Assembly (NCBI RefSeq): GCF_014257025.1
Contig: NZ_JACMSF010000033.1
Coordinates: 1-64,000, forward strand
DNA length: 64,000 bases
Direction: 5' to 3'
From: Streptomyces cupreus
GTDB lineage: Bacteria; Actinomycetota; Actinomycetes; Streptomycetales; Streptomycetaceae
A program made the translations under genes and the position numbers. The notes under the pieces were generated by a model, which made no database searches, was not told where the DNA came from, and saw only the letters and a program-made list of their open reading frames with translations. Of this stretch, positions 19,987 through 29,620 are shown piece after piece (the stretch's first letter is position 1; every line of letters begins with the position of its first letter).

Positions 19987-22832
19987 GGACCGTCCCCCTT
20001 TGTCGTTCCTCGTGGTGCTGTGCCGCTGTGGGCGTCGTCGCCCGCGGCGTTCTCCTCGCGGCCGCGCTGCCAGCCCCGCTGGAGCGAGGCCATGCGGTTG
20101 CGTACCTCGTCGGCGTCCCGCTCGGCGGGCTCGGTCGAGCCCTCGGTCGGTCGGGCGGGATCCCGTTTGAGCTGTGGGGCCAGGTTGGCCTGGCGCACGC
20201 GCCGGGGCAGCGGTCCCGCACCGGAGCCGGTCTGCTGCGGCATGGGGGCCGGACGCCGGTCCGGTGTGTTCGGGTTGCTCGACTCGATCTCCGCGCGCCG
20301 GGTGCGCCGGGGTAGCGCGGGGGGCTGCCCGGAGGGGTCCCTGCCTGTGGCGGAGCCTGTGCCGGTTCGCTCACCGACCGGTTCGGAAGTGCCGGGGCCG
20401 CGGCGCAGGGGCGCGTCCCCGCGCCGCCGGGTCGGCAGCGGTGCCGGGGCGTCCGGCTCGTGGCGGGCGGCGCCGGTCGGGGGCTCCTCGGCCTCGTCGC
20501 GCCCGGGGCCCTGCTCGGTGACCGGGCGCCCGTGCGAGCTGACCAGCTTGGGCGTCCGGCGCCGGGGCAGCGGAACCGCGGCGCTCAGGTGGTGCTCCGG
20601 GGCGTCATGGTCCGGGCCGGCGGAGTCCGGCGCGTCGTGGCGGGCGGTGGCAGTGTCCTCCGCGCGGGCGAGGTGGGTTCGGCGCGGGCGGAACAGGCCG
20701 CCGCGCTCCCCGTCCTCCTCGTCCAGTCCGTCCGGGAAGTCGTCCAGGGCGTCCAGGTCGACGGGCGCCTCCAGCTCGACCGGCCCGTCCAGGCGCTGGG
20801 TGGGCAGGCCGGGCAGTTGTACCGGCACCTGGGCGAGGGCAGCCCTGCGGCTCTCCTGCAGCCGACGGGTCTCCTCCAGCTCGGCCTCCTTGGAGGGGCC
20901 GGGCCGGTCCAGACGGAAGCCGATGCCGTTGGTGTCCGGTACGTCGTCCGTCAGCAGGGCATCGGGGATGAACACGACGGCCGTGGTGCCGCCGTACGGG
21001 GACGGCTGGAGGGAGACCCGTACGTTCTGGCGCTGGGCGAGCCGGCTGACCACGAAGAGACCAAGCCGGTCGGTGTCGGAGAGCTCGAACTCGGGGGTCT
21101 CGGCGAGCCGCAGGTTGGCGTCCAGGAGAGCGTCGGCGGCCATGCCGAGTCCGCGGTCGTGGATCTCCAGGGTGAAGCCGTTGGCGACGCGTTCGCCGAG
21201 CACCTGGACGGCGGTGTGCGGCGGGGAGAACACGGTGGCGTTCTCCAGGAGTTCGGCCACGAGGTGGGTGAGGTCGGCGACCGCCGGGCCGGTGACGGCG
21301 ACGCGGGGCAGTCGGCGGACCTCGATGCGCTCGTAGTCCTCGACCTCGGCGACGGCGGCCCGCACCACGTCCATGAGCTGGACGGGCTTGCGCCACTGCC
21401 GGGAGGGGGCGGCGCCGGAGAGGATCACCAGGCCCTCGGCGTGCCGGCGCATACGGGTGGTCAGGTGGTCCAGGCGGAACAGGTCGGCGAGTTCGTCGGT
21501 GTCCTCGGTCCGGCGTTCCATGGTGTCGAGGAGGGTGAGCTGCTTGTGAAGGAGTACCTGGCTGCGGCGGGCGAGGTTGACGAAGACCTCGGAGACGCCG
21601 GCGCGCAGCTCGGCCTGTTTGACGGCGGCCTCGACGGCGGCGCGCTGGAGGGTGTTGAGGGCCTGGCCGACCTCGCCGATCTCGTTCTTGTCGTACTCCA
21701 GGCGCGGCACCTCGGTCTCCACGTCGACCTGTTCGCCCGTCGACAGACGGCGCATCACGCTGGGCAGCCGGACACCGGACGCCTCGTGGGCCTCCAGGCG
21801 CAGCTGTCGCAGGTCGCGGATGAGGCCGCGGCCGATGCGCACGGACAGGAACAGCGAGAGCAGCAGGGCGACGAGACCGAGCACTCCGGCGATGGCCGCC
21901 TTGGCGATGACGCCCATGGCGACCGGCCGGACGCGGTCCTGGTAGCGGTCGCCCGCTTGGTCGTTGAGCTCGGCGAGCTCTTCGAGGACATTGCCGGCCT
22001 CGGTGTCCCAGCTCTTCGCCGTGACGCCGCTGGGCGTGCCGGCACCCGTCGCGACGGCGGACTCCTCGGCGACGCGGAGCGGGGCGCTGGCGGCGTTCTT
22101 CCAGAAGCGCGTGAAGCGGTCCCGCTCCCAGGAGGGCAGCAGGGGGAGGTTGACGTCGTAGATCAGGGTGCGCTGGGCGGCGTAGGCGGAGACGTCGCGG
22201 ACCTCGTCGCGCGAGAGCTTGCCGACGATCAGGGCGGAGCCGAGGAGGGCGTCCTCGCGGGAGAGCAGTTCGCGGGCGCGCGCGAGGTTGACGAGGGCTC
22301 GGTACTGCTTGTCCATCTCCACGTTGTCGACGACGTGGAGGTTGGCGAGCAGGACGTAGCAGGGGTCGACCAGGCTGTTGTAGAAGTGGAAGGCCGTGGC
22401 CCGGTTGACGGTGCCGTCCTCGACGCTGCGGCGCAGGGAGGCGATGCCGTCGAAGGCGTCAAGGACGGCGGTGAGGCGCTCGTCCGTGCCCTGGCCCATC
22501 GCGTCGCGCACGTCGGGGTTCTTGGCGTTCTTGCGGATCTCGGCGACGGCTTCGTCGGTGGCGCTGCGGCTGCGCCTCAGGGCGGCGAGCCCGTCGGAGG
22601 CGCGCGGGTCGGCGAGGTGGACAAGCGTCTGACGGCGTTCCTGCTGGAGGACACGGACCGTGTCCTCGACGGGGTAGCCGATCTTCTCCACGACGGACGA
22701 CACGTTGAACAGGTCTTGTGCCTCACGACCCGTCAGTACCGTGGCGAAGCCCCAGATCGCGGTGAGGGACACCAGCGGCACGAGAAGCAACGCCACGATC
22801 TTCCGGCGGATGGACTTCCCGCGAAAGCGCAT
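19983..22832 (-). CDS. Conservon sensor histidine-kinase-like protein (CvnA type)
   Basis: A 949-residue membrane protein. Segment 1 near residues 10-30 (IVALLLVPLVSLTAIWGF) is followed by an extracellular nitrate/nitrite-sensing-like domain, segment 2 around 310-335, a HAMP-like linker and an HATPase domain (AELLENATVFSPP, IHDRGLGM, LGLFVVSRLA). The last 350 residues are proline-, arginine- and acid-rich and of low complexity. Start 22832 (MRFRGKSIRRK) is preferred over the upstream in-frame 22871 start because GGGGGAGG lies just before it. Conservon kinases often lack cognate response regulators, as here. Confidence 0.92.
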   Translation of the reverse strand: MRFRGKSIRRKIVALLLVPLVSLTAIWGFATVLTGREAQDLFNVSSVVEKIGYPVEDTVRVLQQERRQTLVHLADPRASDGLAALRRSRSATDEAVAEIRKNAKNPDVRDAMGQGTDERLTAVLDAFDGIASLRRSVEDGTVNRATAFHFYNSLVDPCYVLLANLHVVDNVEMDKQYRALVNLARARELLSREDALLGSALIVGKLSRDEVRDVSAYAAQRTLIYDVNLPLLPSWERDRFTRFWKNAASAPLRVAEESAVATGAGTPSGVTAKSWDTEAGNVLEELAELNDQAGDRYQDRVRPVAMGVIAKAAIAGVLGLVALLLSLFLSVRIGRGLIRDLRQLRLEAHEASGVRLPSVMRRLSTGEQVDVETEVPRLEYDKNEIGEVGQALNTLQRAAVEAAVKQAELRAGVSEVFVNLARRSQVLLHKQLTLLDTMERRTEDTDELADLFRLDHLTTRMRRHAEGLVILSGAAPSRQWRKPVQLMDVVRAAVAEVEDYERIEVRRLPRVAVTGPAVADLTHLVAELLENATVFSPPHTAVQVLGERVANGFTLEIHDRGLGMAADALLDANLRLAETPEFELSDTDRLGLFVVSRLAQRQNVRVSLQPSPYGGTTAVVFIPDALLTDDVPDTNGIGFRLDRPGPSKEAELEETRRLQESRRAALAQVPVQLPGLPTQRLDGPVELEAPVDLDALDDFPDGLDEEDGERGGLFRPRRTHLARAEDTATARHDAPDSAGPDHDAPEHHLSAAVPLPRRRTPKLVSSHGRPVTEQGPGRDEAEEPPTGAARHEPDAPAPLPTRRRGDAPLRRGPGTSEPVGERTGTGSATGRDPSGQPPALPRRTRRAEIESSNPNTPDRRPAPMPQQTGSGAGPLPRRVRQANLAPQLKRDPARPTEGSTEPAERDADEVRNRMASLQRGWQRGREENAAGDDAHSGTAPRGTTKGDGP

Positions 22833-23249
22833 GGCCTCCCCCAGCTCGACCCCCGCGGGCCGGGGGTACACATGTGCGTCAACAAACGGCGCGAGCCTAC
22901 TACCGACGCACAGGTAACTCGAAGAGCCATCCGGAAGCTGAACTTCCGCACCGGGGAGGAGACATGGGGAGTTGTCCGGTCATTGGGGGAGATTGCCTAC
23001 CGGATTCCGGCGTCGGCCGGTGGAACCGGCCCTACTCGTCCGCAATGTCAATTGGCTGGAATTTTTCCTTCGTTGGGAATCTTCGGGCGATGTCGTTCGT
23101 CCTTCTCTATGGGAAACGGGGGCGGAATCGGCCACAGGAGCCGCATCTCGCCTCCCGGCGGCGTAAATCAGCGCAAGCCGGGCAGCCACTGGGGAGTCGG
23201 GTCTTCGGACACGGGAGCGAGCGGTCTGCTGGCGGTGGGGAGTGACACG
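22833..23249. other. Divergent intergenic region upstream of the conservon
   Basis: The 417 bases contain a noticeably lower-GC patch (about 23030-23120) with GGAATTTTTCC, as expected for promoter DNA. Open frames here do not look like proteins. I could not define a promoter with confidence. Confidence 0.4.
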
Positions 23250-23840
23250 GTGATGGGCACGGCGGAGCGGCGCGAGGCGCCCGACGACGGCGGTGCGGCG
23301 GCGCGCTTGACGGTGCGCCAGGGCCCGGAGGCGCCGGATCGCGACATTCCGGCGGACCGGGGTGAGGTTCTGACGGGCCCGGACGAGAAGCCGATGGCGT
23401 ACGCGCAGGTCACCGGCTCCGACAAGCGTGAGAGGGCGCAAGCGCAGGCGCTGGATCGCCCGTTGTGGGTCGAGGAACCGGCGCGGCGGCGCCGGATGCC
23501 CGATCCGGTACGTACGGCGGCGGTGCGGGCGGTGCTGATCATCGCCGTGACGCTGATCCAGGCGATGGTGGCCTTCCTGTGCACGTTGGCCGGATCGTGG
23601 CTGGCGTTCCCGATGGTGCTCAGCAGCGTGGCCGGCACAGTGGTCGCCACCTGGGGTGCGCTGGACGTCTGGGTGACCCGCCAGGTCTGGAACCAGCGCA
23701 ATGGCGTGGTCTCGACACCGGCCAGCACCGCGCGGACGCTGCGGCGGGAGCGGCGCAGGGAGCGGCGGCAGGCGAGGACGACCGAGCGCGCCCAGGAGCG
23801 GATACCCGGGCGGGGTGCGGGGCAGTTGTCGCACTCCTGA
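23250..23840 (+). CDS. Small membrane protein of unknown function
   Basis: A 196-residue protein (195 if the ATG at 23253 is used) with an acidic hydrophilic N-terminal half, two adjacent hydrophobic segments at about 95-145 (AVLIIAVTLIQAMVAFLC and an LSSVAGTVVATWGAL region), and a very basic arginine-rich tail. GGGGAG lies 7 bases before the GTG at 23250, which slightly favours that start. Neighbours are the conservon (divergent) and the SMC-like operon (convergent). No family recognised; conserved neighbourhood position suggests a real gene. Confidence 0.75.
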   Translation: MMGTAERREAPDDGGAAARLTVRQGPEAPDRDIPADRGEVLTGPDEKPMAYAQVTGSDKRERAQAQALDRPLWVEEPARRRRMPDPVRTAAVRAVLIIAVTLIQAMVAFLCTLAGSWLAFPMVLSSVAGTVVATWGALDVWVTRQVWNQRNGVVSTPASTARTLRRERRRERRQARTTERAQERIPGRGAGQLSHS

Positions 23841-23903
23841 TCCGTGCATCACGACGATGATGATCGGCGAGAAATGCGCGGACCTGCTGAAGGAGGACGC
23901 TCT

Positions 23904-26900
23904 TCAGCCCTGTTGGTCCTGCGGCCGCTTGAACATCCGGGTCGCCGTGATCTCGCTGTGCACCGTCTCCTCTGCCTGGGGCTGCTGGGGCAGTCCCGGG
24001 CGGAGGTGTTCCTCGACGCTGATGTACTTCAGTCCCGCCCGGAGGTCGGCGTCGTTGCGCAACCGGATGACCAGCGGGAACTCGGCGAGCGCGGTGGTGT
24101 CGAACAGACCGGTGGTGTACAGGAGCTGGACACCGAGGGCGTCGGACACCGCGCGCTGGAGCTCCAGCAGATAGGTCGCGTTGGCGCGGCCGATGGGGTT
24201 GTCCAGGAACAGCGTGCCCGCATGGCGGTGCTTGTCCCGGCCCCGGTCGTTGGAGCGCAGGGCCGCCATCGTGCAGTACAGCGCGATGGCCGCGGTAAGA
24301 AGCTGTCCGCCGGAGAACACGTCGCCCATCTGCCCGACGGGCACGCGCTCCGCGCGCAGGACCGCGTCCGGCTTGAGGATCTCGACGGCGACGCCCTTGG
24401 GCTGGAGCGCGGCGCCGACTCCCTGCAGCAGCAGGGACATTCCGTCCCGCCGCAGATCGGAGTTCTTCCTCACCGCCGCGCGCGTGGCCTCGTCGATGAC
24501 CTCGCCGAGCCGCTCGGTGAGCGTGGCCTGATCGGGCTCCTCGAAGCGGATGCGCAAGAACTCCTGCCCTGACCACTCGCCGAGCCCCTCGGGGAGCCGG
24601 GAGAGCCGCTGTGCGGACCTGAGCGTGGCGAGCGCCGACTCCACAAGACCTCGTAGCCGGTCCACGATCGAGTCGCGGTTGCGCTCCAGCTGCTCCAACT
24701 CATCGGTGAGGACCCGCAGTCGGGGCGCGAAGGCGTCCGCCCACTTCTGCGCGTGCTCGGGCAGCGCGGCGGCGGGCAGCTCCCGGATCTGCTGCCGTGC
24801 GGGGGTGCGCACCTGCTCGTACCGCGTGGAGTTGGCGTGCCGCACGAGCACATCGCTCGCCTCGCGTACGGCGGCCTCGGCGGCGGAGAGGTCGGCGGCG
24901 CAGCCACGCAGGGACCGGCGGGCCTCGGCGGCGGACTGCCGGGCCTCGTCGAGGCTGCCGGGGTACGGCTCGGGCTCCTCCTGGTCCTCCTCGGGGGCGT
25001 GCTCGCGCAGCAGGTCGCGGAGCATCGCGGCGATCTCGTCGAAGCCGCCGGCCGCGTCCTCGGCGGCGCGATGGGCCGCCAGCAGTTCCGCGTGCGCCTC
25101 CCGGGCCTGCCCCAACGCCTCGGTGCGCGAGGCCAGTTCGGACGTGGCCGTGCGCAGCAGCGCCTGGGCGTGCTCGGCGTCGCGCGGCTGAAGCTCCTCG
25201 GACAGCTCGGTGTGCGCCTCGCCGTCCTCGGGCGCGTGCCGCTCGGCCTCGCCGCGCAGCCGTCCGAGCTGCTCGCTCGCCGTCGACATCCGGGTCTCCA
25301 GGAGCTGCACCAGCTCCTCCGCGCGGGCGACGGCCGCCTGCCGGGACGGCCCGTCGGAGCCGTCGGGCGACTCCAGCAACTGCTCCGCGCGCGTACGGAC
25401 CTTGTTGCTCAGCCGGTCCAGCTCGGCGCGCGCCGCGCTCTCGTCGCTCTCCGCACGCGCCTGCTCGGCCCGTAGATCGGCGGCGACGCCGACCTTCTCG
25501 TATACCTGCGAGGCGGCCCGGTAGGCCTCGCGCAGGGCGGGCAGGGACGCCTTGGGGGCGTCCGCGTCGGTCTCCGGTACGTCGTCGGGGGCGCCCGCGA
25601 TCTCGGAGCGCTCGGCGCGCAGGGCACGCGCGGTGCGGCGGGCGTCATCGGCCGCGCGCTGGGCGGCGCGCCGGTCCTCGTCGGCGGCGCGGGCGCGCTC
25701 CAGGTAGGACTGGGCGCGGGCCTCCGACTCGGTGGCCTCGTCGGCGAGTTCGCGCAGCTTGGCCTGCCAACCGGCCCGCTCGCGCAGCCGGAAGGCGAGT
25801 CCGGCGAGGGCGTCGGCGGCTCGCCTGGCCTTCTGCGCGGCCTCCTGCCGCTCGTCGCGGACCTGGGCGGCCTCGGCGGCGGCCTCGTCGGCCTCCGCGC
25901 GCACGGTGCGTGCCTCGGCGAGCTCGGCCTCGGACTCCTCGGCGAACGCGCGCGCCACCCGTGCGGCCTCGGCCAGCTCGACCAGCCGTCCGGCCGGGCA
26001 GCCGGTACGCCAGGAGGCGAGCCGCGCGGCCAGCTCCCGGTCCTTGCCGAGCCGGGCGGCCAGGGTACGGATCTCCTCGTCCCGCTCACTCGCCCGCGCG
26101 CGCAGCGCCTGCCGCTCCTCGTCGGCGGCGTGCTCGTCGTGCATGGCCGGGTTCGGCGGTACGAGGAAGACGTCGCCGCTCTGTGCGCCGGTGCCGGGCG
26201 TCGGGGCGAGGAGGGCGGCGGCCGTGCCGACGGCCACGGCGGACCGGGGCAGCAGGGCCGCTTCGCTGAGCGCCTCGCGGGCACGCGCGTGTGTGTCGGG
26301 GTCGGTGATGATGACGCCGTCGACCAGTTCGGGCCGGGCGGCCAGCACGCGCGCGTGGTCGGCGGGGTCGACGGCCTGGGCGAGGTACCGCCAGCCGGGC
26401 AGCGCGGGGATGCCGTGCTCACCGAGGAACTCCACGGTGGCCAGCACGTCCGGTCCCGGCGGCAGCAGTCCGCCGTCGCCGAGGGCGCCGAGGATCCGGG
26501 AGTCGTCGGCCGCGGCCGTCCGCAGCTCGAAGAGCTGCCGCTCGGCGGAGGAGACGGCGTCGTCGAGGAGTTCACGCAACTCGTCGGCGACGCGGTCGAG
26601 TTCCTCGGGCGTGAGCGTGCCGTCAGAAGCGAGGCGCGGGGCCCGGGTGCCGACGGGCTCTCCGGCGCCGGAGCCGGTCGTCCGGCCGCGCGACGCTGTG
26701 GCGGCGTCGGCGTGCGGGCCGTTGCCGCCGGCCGCTGCCCCGCCCTGTGCGGAGGGCGTCCCGCCGGACACGGCGTCCGTCCCGGCTCGGGGTCCGGGCA
26801 GGCCCGCCCGGGGCCCGCCAGGGGCGCCCGGCAGGCTCAGCAGCTCGGCCAGCCGCTCCTCCCCCGCCAGCCCCTCGGCGAGACGGCGCTCGGCCTCATA

Positions 26901-28670
26901 GGCACGCTCGGCGGCGGTCGCGGCGTCCGCCGCGCGGGCCGCCGTCAGCTCCGCGCGGGACTCCGTGGCGGCCGCCTCGCGCGCATGCTCCGACGCCCGC
27001 CGGGAGGCGTCCCGCGCCGTGTCCCAGGCGGCGACGGCGCTCTTCTCGGCGTCGCTCGCGGCGAGGGCGGCGCGGGCCGGGTCGGCGTCGCGGGCGCTGT
27101 CGTCGAGCCAGCCGGCGCGCACGGCCTCGGCCGTCTCCTGCTCGACCTCGGACAGGCGCTGCTTGAGGTGACCGATCTCGCTGCGGGCGCGCTGGGCCTC
27201 CGTGGCGGCGGAGGTGGAGTCCCGGTAGGCGGCCTCGCCGACCTCCTGGAGCGCGGCGGACCGCTCTTCCCCCTCGTTGGCGAGGGCCTCGGCACTCTCC
27301 GCGGCCGCGTGCAGCGCCCGTACGAGATCGACGGCGGCCTTGGCGCGGGCGGCGAGGGCGGGGGCGGCGTCCCGCTCGGCCTCCTGGATGGCGGCGGCCA
27401 CGCGCGCGACGCGGTCGGCGGCGGCGCGGTGCCGCAGCACGGCCTCGGCGGCCTGCCAGGCGGAGTGCAGGGTGCGTGCCTCGGCGAGCTCTCGCTTCTG
27501 CGCGGCCGCCGACTTCTCGGCTGCGGCGAGGGCCAACGAGGCGTGCCGGTAGGCGAGTTCGGCGGCGATCGACGCGCTGCGCTCGCGCCCCGCCTCGGCG
27601 TGGGTGACCGCGTACGCGGCGGCGGTGACCCGCTGGGCGAGGTCGGCGGCGCGCACGCGCTCCCGGACCCCGCGCGCGGACAGCCGCCGCGCCAGGGTCC
27701 GGGTCCGCCGCTCGGCCCCGGCGTGGATGTCCCGCGCGCGGGAGCGCGCCTCGGCCGCCTCCACGATCCGCCCGAGCAGATCGACGGACCCGGCGGTGAA
27801 GTCCCGTTCGGCGATCAGCTCGGCGCGCCGACCGAGCTTGTTGCCGAACCCGCTGACCAGGTCGGCGAGCCCGTCGGTGTCCCGGGTGTCGGTCACCGCG
27901 CGCAGCAGGAGGTCGGTGAAGTCGGAGTCCTTCTTGACGGCGAAAAGACCGGCGGCTTCACCTTCGTCGGCGTTCATCTCCCGCTGGTAGCGGAAGAGTT
28001 CGGGGTCCAGGCCGAGGTCGCCGAGGTGCTCGATCCACCGGTCATGGATCTCCTCCCAGTGCACCTCCAGGTGCGGATACGCCTTGCCCGCCTCGGTAAT
28101 GGCGTCCCGGAAGCCCTTCATGGTGCGGCGGCGGCCCTGCGCGCCGGAGGCGCCCTCCACGGGCGGCCGTACGGCGGTGGACTCGGCGACCGGGAGGTTG
28201 TCCAGCGAGAGCCCGGGCCCGGGCCGGAAGGAGTACCAGGCCTCGGCGAACTTCCGCGGGTCGTTGGAGACCTGCCGCCCCCGCCACTCGCTCACCTTGC
28301 CGACCACCACACACTCACCGGTCAGGGTGTGCTGCCACTCCAGGGCGACATGTCCGCAGTCGTCGGCGAGCAGGAACTTGCGCAGCACACCGGAGCTGGC
28401 GCCACCGAGGGTGTTGCGATGGCCCGGCAGCATCACCGAGAAGATCAGCTTGAGCAGCACGGACTTGCCGCCGCCGTTCTCCAGGAACAGCACACCGGCG
28501 GGCGCGGGCCGGCGCGGCGGGCCGACGGGCTCCTCCTCGAAGAACTCCGCCTGGGTGGGCGCGGGATCGGGCACGGGCTCGCCCACACCCCGCAGGTCAA
28601 GCACGGTGTCGGCGTAGCGCGCACCGGCGGGCCCGATGGAGTAGAGGCGGACCCGGGACAGCTCGTACAT
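23904..28670 (-). CDS. SMC/MukB/JetC-like giant ATPase
   Basis: The 1588-residue protein has SMC layout: an N-terminal ATPase half with Walker A ENGGGKS (64-70), long Ala/Glu/Arg-rich coiled coil, a central hinge-like globular region (about 720-830) flanked by a low-complexity Gly/Ala insertion, a second coiled coil, then signature FSGGQ (1452-1456) and Walker B FLDNPIG (Asp1490). The usual Walker B glutamate is Asn1491. It ends a three-gene operon, 37 bases after the preceding gene. By analogy it would move or loop DNA, using the two upstream proteins as accessory subunits. The ATG at 28670 (MYELSRVRLY) is chosen; the longer open frame overlaps the upstream gene. Confidence 0.88.
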   Translation of the reverse strand: MYELSRVRLYSIGPAGARYADTVLDLRGVGEPVPDPAPTQAEFFEEEPVGPPRRPAPAGVLFLENGGGKSVLLKLIFSVMLPGHRNTLGGASSGVLRKFLLADDCGHVALEWQHTLTGECVVVGKVSEWRGRQVSNDPRKFAEAWYSFRPGPGLSLDNLPVAESTAVRPPVEGASGAQGRRRTMKGFRDAITEAGKAYPHLEVHWEEIHDRWIEHLGDLGLDPELFRYQREMNADEGEAAGLFAVKKDSDFTDLLLRAVTDTRDTDGLADLVSGFGNKLGRRAELIAERDFTAGSVDLLGRIVEAAEARSRARDIHAGAERRTRTLARRLSARGVRERVRAADLAQRVTAAAYAVTHAEAGRERSASIAAELAYRHASLALAAAEKSAAAQKRELAEARTLHSAWQAAEAVLRHRAAADRVARVAAAIQEAERDAAPALAARAKAAVDLVRALHAAAESAEALANEGEERSAALQEVGEAAYRDSTSAATEAQRARSEIGHLKQRLSEVEQETAEAVRAGWLDDSARDADPARAALAASDAEKSAVAAWDTARDASRRASEHAREAAATESRAELTAARAADAATAAERAYEAERRLAEGLAGEERLAELLSLPGAPGGPRAGLPGPRAGTDAVSGGTPSAQGGAAAGGNGPHADAATASRGRTTGSGAGEPVGTRAPRLASDGTLTPEELDRVADELRELLDDAVSSAERQLFELRTAAADDSRILGALGDGGLLPPGPDVLATVEFLGEHGIPALPGWRYLAQAVDPADHARVLAARPELVDGVIITDPDTHARAREALSEAALLPRSAVAVGTAAALLAPTPGTGAQSGDVFLVPPNPAMHDEHAADEERQALRARASERDEEIRTLAARLGKDRELAARLASWRTGCPAGRLVELAEAARVARAFAEESEAELAEARTVRAEADEAAAEAAQVRDERQEAAQKARRAADALAGLAFRLRERAGWQAKLRELADEATESEARAQSYLERARAADEDRRAAQRAADDARRTARALRAERSEIAGAPDDVPETDADAPKASLPALREAYRAASQVYEKVGVAADLRAEQARAESDESAARAELDRLSNKVRTRAEQLLESPDGSDGPSRQAAVARAEELVQLLETRMSTASEQLGRLRGEAERHAPEDGEAHTELSEELQPRDAEHAQALLRTATSELASRTEALGQAREAHAELLAAHRAAEDAAGGFDEIAAMLRDLLREHAPEEDQEEPEPYPGSLDEARQSAAEARRSLRGCAADLSAAEAAVREASDVLVRHANSTRYEQVRTPARQQIRELPAAALPEHAQKWADAFAPRLRVLTDELEQLERNRDSIVDRLRGLVESALATLRSAQRLSRLPEGLGEWSGQEFLRIRFEEPDQATLTERLGEVIDEATRAAVRKNSDLRRDGMSLLLQGVGAALQPKGVAVEILKPDAVLRAERVPVGQMGDVFSGGQLLTAAIALYCTMAALRSNDRGRDKHRHAGTLFLDNPIGRANATYLLELQRAVSDALGVQLLYTTGLFDTTALAEFPLVIRLRNDADLRAGLKYISVEEHLRPGLPQQPQAEETVHSEITATRMFKRPQDQQG

Positions 28671-28707
28671 GGCGGACTCTCGTAAGTCTTCGGCAGGTGG
28701 GGGTGGT

Positions 28708-29589
28708 TCAGGCGGAGTGGAACGGCAGTCCGGCGTCGGCCACCAGGTCCAGGTCGTCGCTCTCCTCGGGCGGCAGCAGCGTCGCCGTGCCGTCGGTGAC
28801 CGGGACGACGCCCAGTTCCAGCAGTTCGGCCATCGCGGCGCTGCCCGCCATGTCGCGCACCTGGAGCTGGTAGCGGGCGGTCGTGCGGTACGTGCCGCCG
28901 TTGTCGTCGCCGGTGCGCTGGAGGAACCCGGAGTCGGTGAGGAAGGCGACGGCCTTGCCGACGATGCCGGTGGTGGACCCGGCGAGTCTGCGGGCGTCCT
29001 TGGTGGCGCCGGTGGCGGTGCGTCTGGCCCAGATCCGCCAGGCGGCCTCCAGACCGGGTGCGTCGCTGGCCGGGTCGGTGTTCTCGCCCTGTTCCTCGGC
29101 CCGCTCCTCAAGGCGCCGACAGGCCTGCCGTACGAAGGCGTCGACGCCGTTGACGGAGACGCGGCCGATGTAGCCGTCGTCGGCGAGGTCCTCGGGCCGG
29201 GGGAACGCCAGGGCGGCGACGGCGAGGTGGGCGAGGCCGTGCAGGAAGCGGTCCCCGGAGTCGGCGGAGGTCCGGCGGGCGTAGTCGCCCATGCGGACGG
29301 CGAACACCGAGTCCTCGGCGGCGGTCACGGCCATGCCCGCGCGCGGGGACACCTCCAGCACCACGAGCCCGAGCCCGGCGGCGACCGCGTCCGCGAGCCG
29401 GGCGAACGGCGGGTCCTCCCGGTAGCGCCGCAGCAGTTCGGTGTACTCCTGGTCCCGCGCGGGCTGAAGCTTCGGCTGGAGCCCGAAGGCGACGAGCCGT
29501 GCGGCGTCGGCGGCGTCGGCGGGCGTGACGGCGGCGCTCGTGGAGGGGGCTGCGGCCTCGGGCTCACTCCACTCGACGTGCTCGCTCAC
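28708..29589 (-). CDS. Accessory subunit of the SMC-like complex (MukE/JetB position)
   Basis: The 293-residue acidic protein has no membrane segment. Its N-terminus is Ala/Pro/Ser-rich; the C-terminal half (GIVGKAVAFLTDSGFL, then TYRTTARYQLQVRDM) looks like a winged helix, as in kite-type subunits. The GTG start at 29589 follows the first gene's stop by 31 bases. The operon position between a probable kleisin and an SMC ATPase is the main clue to its job. I recognise no specific characterised homolog. Confidence 0.8.
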   Translation of the reverse strand: MSEHVEWSEPEAAAPSTSAAVTPADAADAARLVAFGLQPKLQPARDQEYTELLRRYREDPPFARLADAVAAGLGLVVLEVSPRAGMAVTAAEDSVFAVRMGDYARRTSADSGDRFLHGLAHLAVAALAFPRPEDLADDGYIGRVSVNGVDAFVRQACRRLEERAEEQGENTDPASDAPGLEAAWRIWARRTATGATKDARRLAGSTTGIVGKAVAFLTDSGFLQRTGDDNGGTYRTTARYQLQVRDMAGSAAMAELLELGVVPVTDGTATLLPPEESDDLDLVADAGLPFHSA

Positions 29590-29620
29590 GGTTGGGCTCC
29601 TTGCTGTGCTGTCGCTCGAC

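Noticed and set aside
20460..23840. An 1126-codon plus-strand frame
   Set aside because: Only the last 196 residues (from 23250) have protein character and a ribosome-binding site. The rest is antisense to the sensor kinase.
23250..23840. Possible JetD/MksG nuclease next to the SMC-like operon
   Set aside because: The gene encodes a 196-residue membrane protein on the opposite strand, with no Toprim-like motif.
26130..28685. An 851-codon plus-strand frame opposite the SMC-like gene
   Set aside because: Antisense frame of a coiled-coil gene; glycine/valine-rich without domains.
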